Below are positions 1 to 7,778 of a stretch of DNA of 64,000 nucleotides, piece by piece. Source of the stretch: Oscillatoriaceae cyanobacterium Prado104 (GTDB lineage: Bacteria > Cyanobacteriota > Cyanobacteriia > Cyanobacteriales > Microcoleaceae); contig JALOON010000056.1 of NCBI GenBank assembly GCA_025454405.1, positions 34,120 through 98,119 of the forward strand, in the 5' to 3' direction. The notes below the pieces were generated by a model, which made no database searches, was not told where the DNA came from, and worked only from the letters and a program-made list of their open reading frames with translations. The translations under genes and the position numbers were made by a program. Within the stretch, counting starts at the first letter, position 1; the number at the start of each line of letters is the position of its first letter.

Positions 1-185
1 CAGGGGAGAAAAACCTGTAATGGAGGGACGAGAAATGATAAAATTTGGTTAGCTCTTTGCGAGGTAGCCGATAACTTATCTTTGAGTCGCATCTTTATCT
101 CGCAACAGAGAGGCCACAACCGACTGCTAACTATTGCTAACTTTTCTAGCAATAGCAAAATGAGTGACAGGCGACCTGGAGGTAA

Positions 186-758
186 ATGATGAAAGTAAGA
201 CGGCAAATTTTGAGCGCGATCGCTTCCCTAATACTTGGCATATTTGTTGTTGGAGTAGCCTACCCGAGTTTATCGCAAAGACTCTCAGTTCCTAACTCCT
301 TGCAGCAAGGAAAGGTAGTTCATATCGTAGATGGGGATACCGTCGATGTCGAGGTATCAAAATGTCGGACACCGTGGAAAGGCAATCCGCAAATTTGTCG
401 GGTGCGTTTTGCTTGCATCGATACCCCAGAAAAAGGACAAAAGCCTTTTTTTGACAATGCTAAAAACCGGATCGAACAGTTGCTACCAGTGGGAGCATCA
501 GTTACACTTAGAGATACGGGAGATACGAGTTACAACCGAATTGTGGCTGAAATATTTAAAAACAATAGCTCGTTGAGCTTGCAAATGGTTCGGGAAGGTT
601 ATGCAGTTAATTACTGCAAGTATTTAAAGCAAAATTGTGCGGGCGATCGCGCCTCCTATTTAGCCGCTGAATCTTCTGCCAAACAAGCAGGTTTAGGAGT
701 TTGGAATCCCCAGAAACCTTGGACGCAAATGCGAGAACCTCATCCTTGTTCTAACTAA
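186..758 (+). CDS. Secreted thermonuclease-like (SNase-domain) nuclease
   Basis: A 190-residue protein with an N-terminal hydrophobic segment (about residues 8-29), which suggests export or membrane anchoring, followed by one SNase domain (about 45-175). The family signatures are visible: VDGDTVDV, a CIDTPEKGQ segment carrying the conserved Asp/Glu, and a YNRIVAEIF segment where most relatives have Y-G-R. Such enzymes cut DNA and RNA in a calcium-dependent way. Two ATGs lie at 186 and 189. The GGAGGT at 178-183 is better spaced for 189. It lies on the same strand as hoxH downstream, but 288 bp of repeat-rich spacer argues against one tight operon. Cysteines at CRTPWKGNPQIC and elsewhere would fit a periplasmic location (inference). 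Confidence 0.85.
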   Translation: MMKVRRQILSAIASLILGIFVVGVAYPSLSQRLSVPNSLQQGKVVHIVDGDTVDVEVSKCRTPWKGNPQICRVRFACIDTPEKGQKPFFDNAKNRIEQLLPVGASVTLRDTGDTSYNRIVAEIFKNNSSLSLQMVREGYAVNYCKYLKQNCAGDRASYLAAESSAKQAGLGVWNPQKPWTQMREPHPCSN

Positions 759-782
759 CATCTTGCACCATTCGAGTGGAAC

Positions 783-845
783 CTGTAGGGGCGAGTTCTC
801 CAATAGCTTTAAGGCTTGCAGACAGGTTAAATAAACCCGCCCGAT
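783..845. repeat. Dispersed GGGGCGGGTT/AACCCGCCC repeat, copy 1
   Basis: A stretch starting GTAGGGGCGAGTT and ending GTTAAATAAACCCGCCC. The same two ends recur at 28907-28968, so this is a dispersed intergenic element with imperfect inverted ends. No coding potential is seen. Confidence 0.6.
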
Positions 846-863
846 CCCTGGCAAAATCACCCT

Positions 864-1017
864 GCGGACTGAAGTCCTCACTACGAACAATAATTGCGGA
901 CTGAAGTCCTTACTGCGAACAATAATTGCGGACTGAAGTCCTCACTGCGAACAATAATTGCGGACTGAAGTCCTCACTACAAACAATAATTGCGGACTGA
1001 AGTCCTCACTACGAACA
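864..1017. repeat. Five tandem 32-bp repeats upstream of hoxH
   Basis: Copies begin at 864, 896, 928, 960 and 992. The last is partial and diverges after about 25 bp. Each begins GCGGACTGAAGTCC and ends with AACAATAATT, with only one to three changes between copies. The core GCGGACTgAAGTCC is a near-palindrome that also occurs at 25143-25190 and 43379-43397. The array stops about 30 bp before the hoxH start codon, so it must lie within or next to the hoxH leader. Confidence 0.9.
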
Positions 1018-1046
1018 TATCGGAAATCAGGAGAAGGAGAAACCAT

Positions 1047-2471
1047 ATGTCTAAAACAATTGTTATCGATCCTGTTACCAGGATTGAAGGTCACGCCAAA
1101 ATCTCTATTTATCTAGACGATGCCGGCGAAGTAGAAGATGCTAAATTTCACGTCGTAGAATTCCGGGGATTTGAAAAATTTTGCGAAGGTCGTCCCTTTA
1201 CAGAAATGGCAGGAATTACAGCTAGAATTTGCGGGATTTGTCCCGTCAGTCACTTGCTAGCTGCTGCAAAAACCGGAGATAAAATTCTCGCAGTTCAAGT
1301 ACCGCCAGCCGGGGAAAAACTGCGACGGTTAATGAATTTAGGACAACTTACTCAATCCCACGCGCTATCTTTTTTCCATCTCAGCAGCCCCGATTTTTTG
1401 TTAGGATGGGATAGCGATCCGGCCAAGCGAAATGTATTCGGTTTAATAGATGCCGATCCAGATTTAGCAAGAGCCGGAATTCGTTTGCGGCAGTTCGGTC
1501 AAACAGTAATAGAATTGTTAGGAGCCCGGAAAATTCACGCAGCTTGGGCAGTACCTGGAGGAGTTCGATCGCCCCTGTCGGAAGAAGGCAGAACTTGGAT
1601 TCGCGATCGCCTTCCAGAATCTCGCGCTACAGCAGAATTAGCGCTAAATCTTTTTAAAAAGCTTTTAGATACATTTGCTGAAGAAGTCGCGGCTTTCGGT
1701 GAATTTCCCTCATTATTCATGGGGTTAGTCGGCAAAAATGGAGAATGGGAACACTACGGCGGGCACCTCCGCTTTAAAGATTCTCAAGGCAATATTGTTG
1801 CCGATAATTTAAGCGAGGATGATTATCAAGAATTTCTGGGAGAAGCAGTAGAAACTTGGTCTTATCTCAAATTCCCCTACTACAAACCCTTAGGTTATCC
1901 CGATGGCATTTATCGCGTCGGACCTTTAGCTAGATTAAACGTGTGCGATCGCATCGGAACAGAAATGGCCGATCGAGAATTGCAAGAAATGCGCGATCGG
2001 GCGGGCGGAGTGCCGACTTCCTCATTTTTCTACCATTACGCCCGACTGATTGAAATCGTAGCATGTCTGGAAAAAATCGAGCAGTTAATGGACGATCCAG
2101 ACATAGTTTCTCCGAGAGTTCGTGCTGAAGCTGGCATCAACTGTTTAGAAGGAATCGGCGTCAGCGAAGCACCGCGAGGCACTTTATTTCACCATTACCA
2201 AGTGGACGAAAACGGCTTAATTCAAAAAGTAAACTTGATTATTGCTACGGGACAAAATAACCTGGCAATGAACAAAACGATCGCGCAAATCGCCAAGCAT
2301 TACATTCACGGTTCGGAAATTCCCGAAGGAATGTTAAACAGAGTAGAAGCAGGAATTCGCGCTTTCGATCCTTGCTTGAGTTGTTCCACTCATGCTTTCG
2401 GTCAAATGCCGCTGCAAGTCGAACTTGTCGGCGCAGATGGCACAGTGATTAAAGAAGTCAGTCGGGGTTAA
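1047..2471 (+). CDS. hoxH: Bidirectional [NiFe] hydrogenase large subunit HoxH
   Basis: A 474-residue large subunit of the NAD(P)-linked bidirectional hydrogenase, which binds the Ni-Fe active site. Both nickel-binding cysteine pairs are present: RICGICPVSH near residue 65 and DPCLSCSTHA near the C terminus. A tail of about 25 residues follows the last motif; this is the kind of extension removed during maturation. The ATG at 1047 is chosen because GGAGAAGGAG lies just upstream and the protein then starts MSKTIVIDPVTRIEGH, typical of the family. An in-frame upstream start at 990 would lie inside the repeat array. The matching protease gene hoxW follows at 2746. No other hox structural genes lie in the window. 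Confidence 0.96.
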   Translation: MSKTIVIDPVTRIEGHAKISIYLDDAGEVEDAKFHVVEFRGFEKFCEGRPFTEMAGITARICGICPVSHLLAAAKTGDKILAVQVPPAGEKLRRLMNLGQLTQSHALSFFHLSSPDFLLGWDSDPAKRNVFGLIDADPDLARAGIRLRQFGQTVIELLGARKIHAAWAVPGGVRSPLSEEGRTWIRDRLPESRATAELALNLFKKLLDTFAEEVAAFGEFPSLFMGLVGKNGEWEHYGGHLRFKDSQGNIVADNLSEDDYQEFLGEAVETWSYLKFPYYKPLGYPDGIYRVGPLARLNVCDRIGTEMADRELQEMRDRAGGVPTSSFFYHYARLIEIVACLEKIEQLMDDPDIVSPRVRAEAGINCLEGIGVSEAPRGTLFHHYQVDENGLIQKVNLIIATGQNNLAMNKTIAQIAKHYIHGSEIPEGMLNRVEAGIRAFDPCLSCSTHAFGQMPLQVELVGADGTVIKEVSRG

Positions 2472-2555
2472 AAATTATTGTAGGTTGGGTTGAACGAAGT
2501 GAAAACCCAACTCAACCCCGACAATCGCCAAACTATAAGATTGTATAGGGCGAAG

Positions 2556-2720
2556 TTAGATCTGTAAGTTGGGTTTCATTCTTCAACCCAACCTACGTAT
2601 ATTATTGAAGTTAGATTTGAGAGTTGAGTTTCATTCTTCAACCCAACCTACGTATATTATTGAAGTTAGATTTGAGAGTTGGGTTTCATTCTTCAACCCA
2701 ACCTACGTATATTATTGAAG
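2556..2720. repeat. Three tandem 55-bp repeats between hoxH and hoxW
   Basis: Exact 55-bp spacing (2556, 2611, 2666). Each unit contains GTTGGGTTTCATTC and CAACCCAACCTACG, which are partly complementary and can form a hairpin. A related hairpin lies at 2482-2515, and similar sequence occurs at 27044-27170. The array ends about 25 bp before the hoxW start. Confidence 0.9.
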
Positions 2721-2745
2721 TTAGATAACTGAAATTTGAATAGTA

Positions 2746-3225
2746 ATGGCTGCAATCAAAAAATCGATCGCTCTAATTGGATACGGTAACGACCTCTGCA
2801 GCGATGACGGCGTAGGTCAAAAAATTGCCAATACAGTTGCAACTTGGGGATTAGAAAACCTGCAAACTTACGCCGTACATCAATTGACACCAGAGTTAGC
2901 AGAAACTATTGCCCGAGTCGATGCAGTTATATTTGCAGATGCTTACCCGGCAGGAGAAGAAACAGCAGTTAAAGTTATCGAGCTCACAGCTTCTGAATTA
3001 ACTCAAGGAATTGCTCATTCTCTCGATCCGCGATCGCTGCTAGGATTAGCACAAAAACTGTACGATCGCCTGCCCCAGGCTTGGATGGTAGCAGTACCTG
3101 CTGTCAACTTTGAGTTAGGAGAATCTTTTTCCCCTGTTACCGAGTCGGCAATGGTTAAAGCTTTAGAAGAGATTGATGATTTGCTCGCAATAATCAACAA
3201 CATTTCTCGTTTGATAATTAGATAG
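2746..3225 (+). CDS. hoxW: HoxH-specific hydrogenase maturation protease
   Basis: A 159-residue protein of the HycI/HupD/HoxW endopeptidase family. These enzymes cut off the C-terminal extension of the [NiFe] large subunit after nickel is inserted. The N-terminal signature GYGNDLCSDDGVG (about residues 12-24) includes the Asp that senses nickel, and FADAYPAGEE near residue 65 supplies the second conserved Asp region. Its position directly after hoxH supports HoxH as substrate. The two genes are separated by 274 bp of tandem repeats, so it may be transcribed separately or at a reduced level (inference). Confidence 0.92.
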   Translation: MAAIKKSIALIGYGNDLCSDDGVGQKIANTVATWGLENLQTYAVHQLTPELAETIARVDAVIFADAYPAGEETAVKVIELTASELTQGIAHSLDPRSLLGLAQKLYDRLPQAWMVAVPAVNFELGESFSPVTESAMVKALEEIDDLLAIINNISRLIIR

Positions 3226-3669
3226 TAATTATGCAACAGTAAAATATGAGTTCGATCGAATATCTCGCGCGCTCTTGCTTTAATTGTATTTAGTTGCTCG
3301 ATCGCTGTAGTATTTCAGCTTCTCTCAATAGATAGGTGGAACCGACTATCGGGATCGATGACGGTGCCCTTCAATTAGCTGCATGGGTTAGCTGCATAGC
3401 TGAAGCCGCAAATTTTCAGTGAATTTTTGATGGCATTTTACTATAATTGACCCCGATTGACTGCAAACTTAATAAATTTTTATAATACCTGCTGGGCGAT
3501 AAACCTTGCCCGATCTGTCAACTGTCAACGGTTTGTCCATCGATCCCAAACAGGGAAGGAAACGCTAAGGGCCATGTTTTGCGATTGCCCGGAGCGTGGT
3601 TAGATTGAGATAGGGGTTTTAGCCGGAAAAACCCGCACTCTTTCTAACAAATCTGCTATTCTCCATTTC
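3226..3669. other. Intergenic region between hoxW and menF
   Basis: No coding potential is seen on either strand. It holds a short direct repeat TTAGCTGCAT(G/A) near 3376-3402 and AT-rich sequence near 3470 that could carry the menF promoter. No clear terminator hairpin was found. Confidence 0.4.
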
Positions 3670-5103
3670 ATGACTGTAACACCGCACCGCGCTAATTTTT
3701 TGCTAGACCGCGATCGACTGCATCAGTTTCTGTTAGATTGCCAACAATCTTTAACTGAAAAAGAGCCAACAAAAATAGTTAGTATTTCTCAGGAAATTTA
3801 CCCCGCCGATCCGCTAGCTTTATTGCAAGAAATTTCTGCACCGCAGCAGCGGCACTTTTATTTTGAAAAAAGAGACTTAATTGCAGGTAAAGGTTTTGCG
3901 ATCGCAGCCCTTGATTCGGCAATCCACCTTACAGCAGCAGGCACGGATAGATTTGCCGTCGCTCAAAATTTTATCCGATCGTGCCTTGCCAGTACAATTG
4001 CGATCGGTGCAGATAGCTTGCCCTTCAGCGGACCGCACTTTTTTTGCAGTTTTGCTTTTTTTGATGAGAATATCTCTGCCAATTCTTACTTTCCGCCCGC
4101 CACTGTATTTTTACCAAAATGGCAGATCGCTCGACTGCAAGATACTTGTACGATTGTGGCTAATGAAATTGTCAGGAAAGATCTAAATCTGAAAATAATT
4201 ACTGAAAATATTTGGCAAGTTTTCGATCGAATTGCGTCTCGCAAGTTTAGTAAAGTAACATTTGCTGCCAACACTTCACTCTCTTTGAAACAAATACCAG
4301 TTAATAATGCCCGTCAATTTAAAACATCGGTCAAGTCGGCGTTAGAATCGATCGCCGATCGAGATTTGAGTAAAATTGTGTTGTCCCAAGCAATAAATGT
4401 CATTTCCCAAACTCCTTTTAGTTTAATAGATTCCTTAAATAATTTGCGCATCAGCTATCCGGGTTGCTATGTATTTTCCACCAGCAACGGCAAAGGTCAA
4501 AATTTTATTGGTGCCAGTCCAGAACGCTTGATTAGCATTCACAACGATCGGCTGGCAACCGATGCTTTAGCTGGTTCGGGCCCGCGGGGCAGAACTGAAG
4601 CTGAAGATGCAAAATTAGCAGTGGGTTTGCTCAACAGTGAAAAAGATATTAGAGAACACCGAGTTGTCATAGATTTTATTGCCGATCGCCTGTACAATCT
4701 CGGTATAACTCCCGAATTTTCTCCCCAACCAAGACTGCTGCAACTGTCAAACATCCAGCATTTATGGACGCCCGTAACAGCTAAAATTCCCGCCAACATT
4801 CATCTATTAGAAATCTTATCTCAACTGCATCCAACCCCAGCAGTAGCGGGATTGCCGAGAGATACTGCTTTAGAAAAAATTCGCCGCTGGGAAAGCTGCG
4901 ATCGCTCTCTTTACGCAGCGCCCTTGGGCTGGATCGATCGGCGGGGAAATGGCGAGTTTGCTGTCGGCATTCGCTCGGCTTTAATCGACGGAAATCGGGC
5001 TATACTTTATGCTGGTGCCGGAATTGTTGCCGGTTCGGAACCCGACAAAGAATTAGCAGAAATTCAACTGAAATTGCAGGCACTGCTCGATGCTTTAGTT
5101 TAG
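3670..5103 (+). CDS. menF: Isochorismate synthase
   Basis: A 477-residue chorismate-utilising enzyme that converts chorismate to isochorismate, the first committed step to phylloquinone, the photosystem I quinone. The C-terminal two-thirds is the chorismate-binding fold, with recognisable segments GASPERLIS, LAGSGPRGRT, LHPTPAVAGLPRDTA and the terminal GAGIVAGSEPDKE. The HPTPAVAG and GAGIV motifs separate it from unrelated proteins but are shared with other chorismate enzymes. The immediate neighbour menD decides in favour of MenF over salicylate or anthranilate synthases. The stop codon is 5 bp before menD, so the two form an operon. Confidence 0.95.
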   Translation: MTVTPHRANFLLDRDRLHQFLLDCQQSLTEKEPTKIVSISQEIYPADPLALLQEISAPQQRHFYFEKRDLIAGKGFAIAALDSAIHLTAAGTDRFAVAQNFIRSCLASTIAIGADSLPFSGPHFFCSFAFFDENISANSYFPPATVFLPKWQIARLQDTCTIVANEIVRKDLNLKIITENIWQVFDRIASRKFSKVTFAANTSLSLKQIPVNNARQFKTSVKSALESIADRDLSKIVLSQAINVISQTPFSLIDSLNNLRISYPGCYVFSTSNGKGQNFIGASPERLISIHNDRLATDALAGSGPRGRTEAEDAKLAVGLLNSEKDIREHRVVIDFIADRLYNLGITPEFSPQPRLLQLSNIQHLWTPVTAKIPANIHLLEILSQLHPTPAVAGLPRDTALEKIRRWESCDRSLYAAPLGWIDRRGNGEFAVGIRSALIDGNRAILYAGAGIVAGSEPDKELAEIQLKLQALLDALV

Positions 5104-5108
5104 AAAAA

Positions 5109-7007
5109 ATGATGGATTTTCGCAATACAAATACTCTTTGGTGTTCCATATTAGCAGAGACTTTGCAGCGCTTGGGATTGGCTGTAGCGGTCATTTGTCC
5201 CGGTTCTCGATCGGCCCCGCTAACTATTGCTTTTGCCCAAAACAGTCAAATAGAATCGATTCCCGTTCTCGACGAGCGATCGGCCAGTTTTTTTGCTTTG
5301 GGAATTGCTAAAAAATCTGGTTTGCCAGTCGCGCTGATTTGCACGTCTGGAACCGCAGCAGCTAACTTTTTTCCTGCTATAATTGAAGCCAGAGAAAGCA
5401 GGATTCCGCTGCTAATTTTCACCGCCGATCGACCGCCAGAATTGCGCGATTGCCATGCCGGACAGGCGATCGATCAAGTTAAAATTTACGGCAATTATCC
5501 CAACTGGCAAGCTGAGTTAGCCATGCCATCTTCAGATACGGAAATGTTAGGCTATTTGCGCCAGACTATTGTTTTTGCTTGGGAGCGATCGCGCCTGCCA
5601 ACTCCCGGCCCGGTTCATCTCAACATTCCCTTGCGCGACCCCCTCATTCCCATCCCGGATATTGCTGTAGAATCTTTAAAATCCCAATTTAATACTGATG
5701 ATTTTTTTTTAGGAATTAAACGCATTGTTGCCGGACAAAATTTTACCCCACTCAACCCCAGAAGCGGGGAAGCAAGAAATACAATTTTTCAAGAGAGAGA
5801 AGACAGTTCGCGAGAAGAAACTATAATTGAAATCTGGCAAAAATGCGAGCGGGGAATTATTATTGCAGGAGTTGCCCAGCCTCAGTTTCCCGAGGAGTAT
5901 TGCAGGGCGATCGGTCGGATTTCTCAATTATTAAACTGGCCGGTGTTAGCAGAAGGATTATCCCCTTTCAGAAACTACGCTGCCCTCAATCCTCACCTCA
6001 TTTCTACCTACGATTTAATCCTGCGAAACCAACAATTAGCGCAACAATTAACCCCAGAAATCGCCATTCAAATCGGAGACTTACCAACAAGTAAAGAACT
6101 GCGATCGTGGCTGGAACGAACCAAACCAAAACGATATATCATCGACCCCAGCCACCACAATTTAGACCCCCTGCACGGCAAAACAATTCACCTGAGAACA
6201 TCCATCGAAAATCTCGCCGCCATCTTTCCAGATTGCCCTCAAATCCCCTCAATTAATATTAATAAGGGAGAACCAGAAAAATTTCCAGTCCCCCCCCTTA
6301 CTAAGGGGGGGTTAGGGGAGGATCTGCAATTGTGGTGCGACGCCGAAGCCAAAATCAGACAAACAATTGACCAGAAAATGGCAGGAATTAACAGCATAAT
6401 CGAACCCAAAGTATCTTGGCTGCTGTCCCAAATTTTGCCCCCACAAACACCAATATTTATTGCTAACAGTATGCCCGTCAGGGACGTAGAATTTTTCTGG
6501 AGGCCCAATAACTTAAAAGTTCAGCCTTTTTGCAATCGCGGGGCTAACGGCATCGACGGCACTTTATCAACAGCTTTGGGAATTGCCCACCGCCATCAAA
6601 GCAGCATCTTGCTGACAGGCGACTTAGCACTTTTGCACGACACGAACGGGTTTTTAATTAGCAATAAATTTCTCGGTCATCTGACTGTTATTTTAATTAA
6701 TAATAACGGCGGCGGGATTTTTGAAATGCTGCCAGTAGCTAAATTTGACCCGCCCTTTGAAGAGTTTTTTGCTACACCGCAAAATATTAAGTTCGATCGA
6801 TTGTGTGCGACTTACGGAGTCGATCGCGAAATCATTGAATCTTGGGAACAGTTAAAACAAAAATTGAACCCGCTGCCAAGTAAGGGCATCCGCGTTTTAG
6901 AATTGCAAACGGATCGGAAGTTTGATGCTAAATGGAGGCAAGAAAATTTATTGACTGATTTATTGACTGATTTATTGACGGGCGATCGATCGATGGCTGA
7001 TAATTAG
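5109..7007 (+). CDS. menD: MenD: SEPHCHC synthase
   Basis: A thiamine-diphosphate enzyme that joins 2-oxoglutarate to isochorismate to give 2-succinyl-5-enolpyruvyl-6-hydroxy-3-cyclohexene-1-carboxylate. The N-terminal CPGSRSAPLT and DERSASFFALG (catalytic Glu region) and the C-terminal LTGDLALLHDTNG with NNNGGGIFEMLP (ThDP/Mg binding) are typical. At 632 residues it is longer than usual. Part of the excess is a repeat-derived peptide, PPLTKGGLGED (about residues 394-405). The extreme C terminus carries a short repeat LLTDLLTDLLTGD. Start is at 5109 or the next ATG at 5112. It is translationally close to menF. Confidence 0.95.
   Translation: MMDFRNTNTLWCSILAETLQRLGLAVAVICPGSRSAPLTIAFAQNSQIESIPVLDERSASFFALGIAKKSGLPVALICTSGTAAANFFPAIIEARESRIPLLIFTADRPPELRDCHAGQAIDQVKIYGNYPNWQAELAMPSSDTEMLGYLRQTIVFAWERSRLPTPGPVHLNIPLRDPLIPIPDIAVESLKSQFNTDDFFLGIKRIVAGQNFTPLNPRSGEARNTIFQEREDSSREETIIEIWQKCERGIIIAGVAQPQFPEEYCRAIGRISQLLNWPVLAEGLSPFRNYAALNPHLISTYDLILRNQQLAQQLTPEIAIQIGDLPTSKELRSWLERTKPKRYIIDPSHHNLDPLHGKTIHLRTSIENLAAIFPDCPQIPSININKGEPEKFPVPPLTKGGLGEDLQLWCDAEAKIRQTIDQKMAGINSIIEPKVSWLLSQILPPQTPIFIANSMPVRDVEFFWRPNNLKVQPFCNRGANGIDGTLSTALGIAHRHQSSILLTGDLALLHDTNGFLISNKFLGHLTVILINNNGGGIFEMLPVAKFDPPFEEFFATPQNIKFDRLCATYGVDREIIESWEQLKQKLNPLPSKGIRVLELQTDRKFDAKWRQENLLTDLLTDLLTGDRSMADN
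6289..6323. repeat. Palindromic C/G-run repeat inserted in frame in menD
   Basis: A run of C, then TTACTAA, then a run of G, then GTTAGGGGA. The same C-run/TTAA/G-run/TTAGGGGG organisation occurs at 25665-25690 and, reversed, at 63829-63860. Here it is read in frame as PPLTKGGLG and does not break menD. Confidence 0.8.
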
Positions 7008-7088
7008 AAAGGTGTAACAAGTATTGAACAATAATTTTTAGATCGTACAGGGCTATGAGGACAAATTGAATTTAATCGATCTGCAGCA

Positions 7089-7108
7089 AGGTGCGCACTG
7101 CGCACCCT
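7089..7108. repeat. GGTGCGCACTGCGCACC palindromic repeat
   Basis: A self-complementary element between menD and the convergent TerB-like gene. Related copies lie at 34165-34184, 41761-41780, 44025-44047 and 48107-48125. Here it could form a hairpin between two converging genes, but no T-run follows. Confidence 0.7.
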
Positions 7109-7166
7109 ACAAATTACAAACAGCGCGATCGCTCGCCCCGCACTCAAACAACAGAAATCATCAAAA

Positions 7167-7643
7167 CTAGCCTTTGATAAACCGTTCTAATTTGTGAGCC
7201 AGATTGTCCACAACGCCGCCCGAAGTATGGGTTGCCGATGCTTCAGCTTCAATGCGCTTTACAGTATCCTCGGGAAGATCCAACAACTGCACTAATTTTT
7301 GATAAGCTGCGGCTTCTTCAGCATTAATTTTTGGTTCCTCGGGAGTGCGAGAGCTCGATGCAATTACCTCATAGCCGAGTTGCAGCACTAATTCCCGTTC
7401 GGCTTGACTTTCTAATTGCTGGATCGACTCTTCAAGGGGAATATTTTGCATGATGTAATCGCGCAATTCTTGCTGCATTTGCTGCTGTTCGGCATCGCCG
7501 GCAAACAAGCGGCAAAAACGATCGAGCATTAAATCGACTTCTTCAGTTGCTAGTTCGCCATCAGCCCATGCCATAGAAGCCACAATTCTCAGCAGGTTCA
7601 TTTGGCGTGGCGAAATAGAGGGAGGGGGTGGGGGTTGGATCAT
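7167..7643 (-). CDS. TerB-like tellurite-resistance family protein
   Basis: A 158-residue protein resembling TerB-like helical domains: LLRIVASMAWADGELATEEVDLMLDR carries the early acidic ADGE pattern, thought to bind metal in the family. The rest is predicted all-helical. No signal peptide or membrane segment is seen. The first 14 residues (MIQPPPPPSISPRQ) are low in complexity, and the DNA just upstream (7640-7700) is a tandem GGGGAATTGGTAAT-type repeat, so the true start may be the Met at residue 15 (7601). It is convergent with menD. Function in cyanobacteria is not established. Confidence 0.75.
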   Translation of the reverse strand: MIQPPPPPSISPRQMNLLRIVASMAWADGELATEEVDLMLDRFCRLFAGDAEQQQMQQELRDYIMQNIPLEESIQQLESQAERELVLQLGYEVIASSSRTPEEPKINAEEAAAYQKLVQLLDLPEDTVKRIEAEASATHTSGGVVDNLAHKLERFIKG

Positions 7644-7644
7644 A

Positions 7645-7697
7645 AAAGTTAGGAATGGGGAATTGGTAATGGGGAATGGGGAATTGGTAATGGGGTA
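7645..7697. repeat. Short tandem repeat upstream of the TerB-like gene
   Basis: Alternating blocks of AATGGGGAATTGGT repeat about three times. This is slippage-type repetitive DNA lying in the leader of the TerB-like gene. Confidence 0.7.
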
Positions 7698-7778
7698 TTC
7701 GGAATTGAGCCGGATTCCTGTTTTTATTTTTCTTCCTTTTGCCCTGCACCTTTCCCTGCTCCTTCTCTTTCTTTTATC

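Noticed and set aside
990..1046. Upstream in-frame start of hoxH
   Set aside because: It lies in the 32-bp repeat array and adds non-family residues; a good ribosome site precedes ATG 1047.
7561..7749. Reverse ORF with IPHYQFPIPHYQ repeats
   Set aside because: It is the translation of slippage-type DNA upstream of the TerB-like gene.
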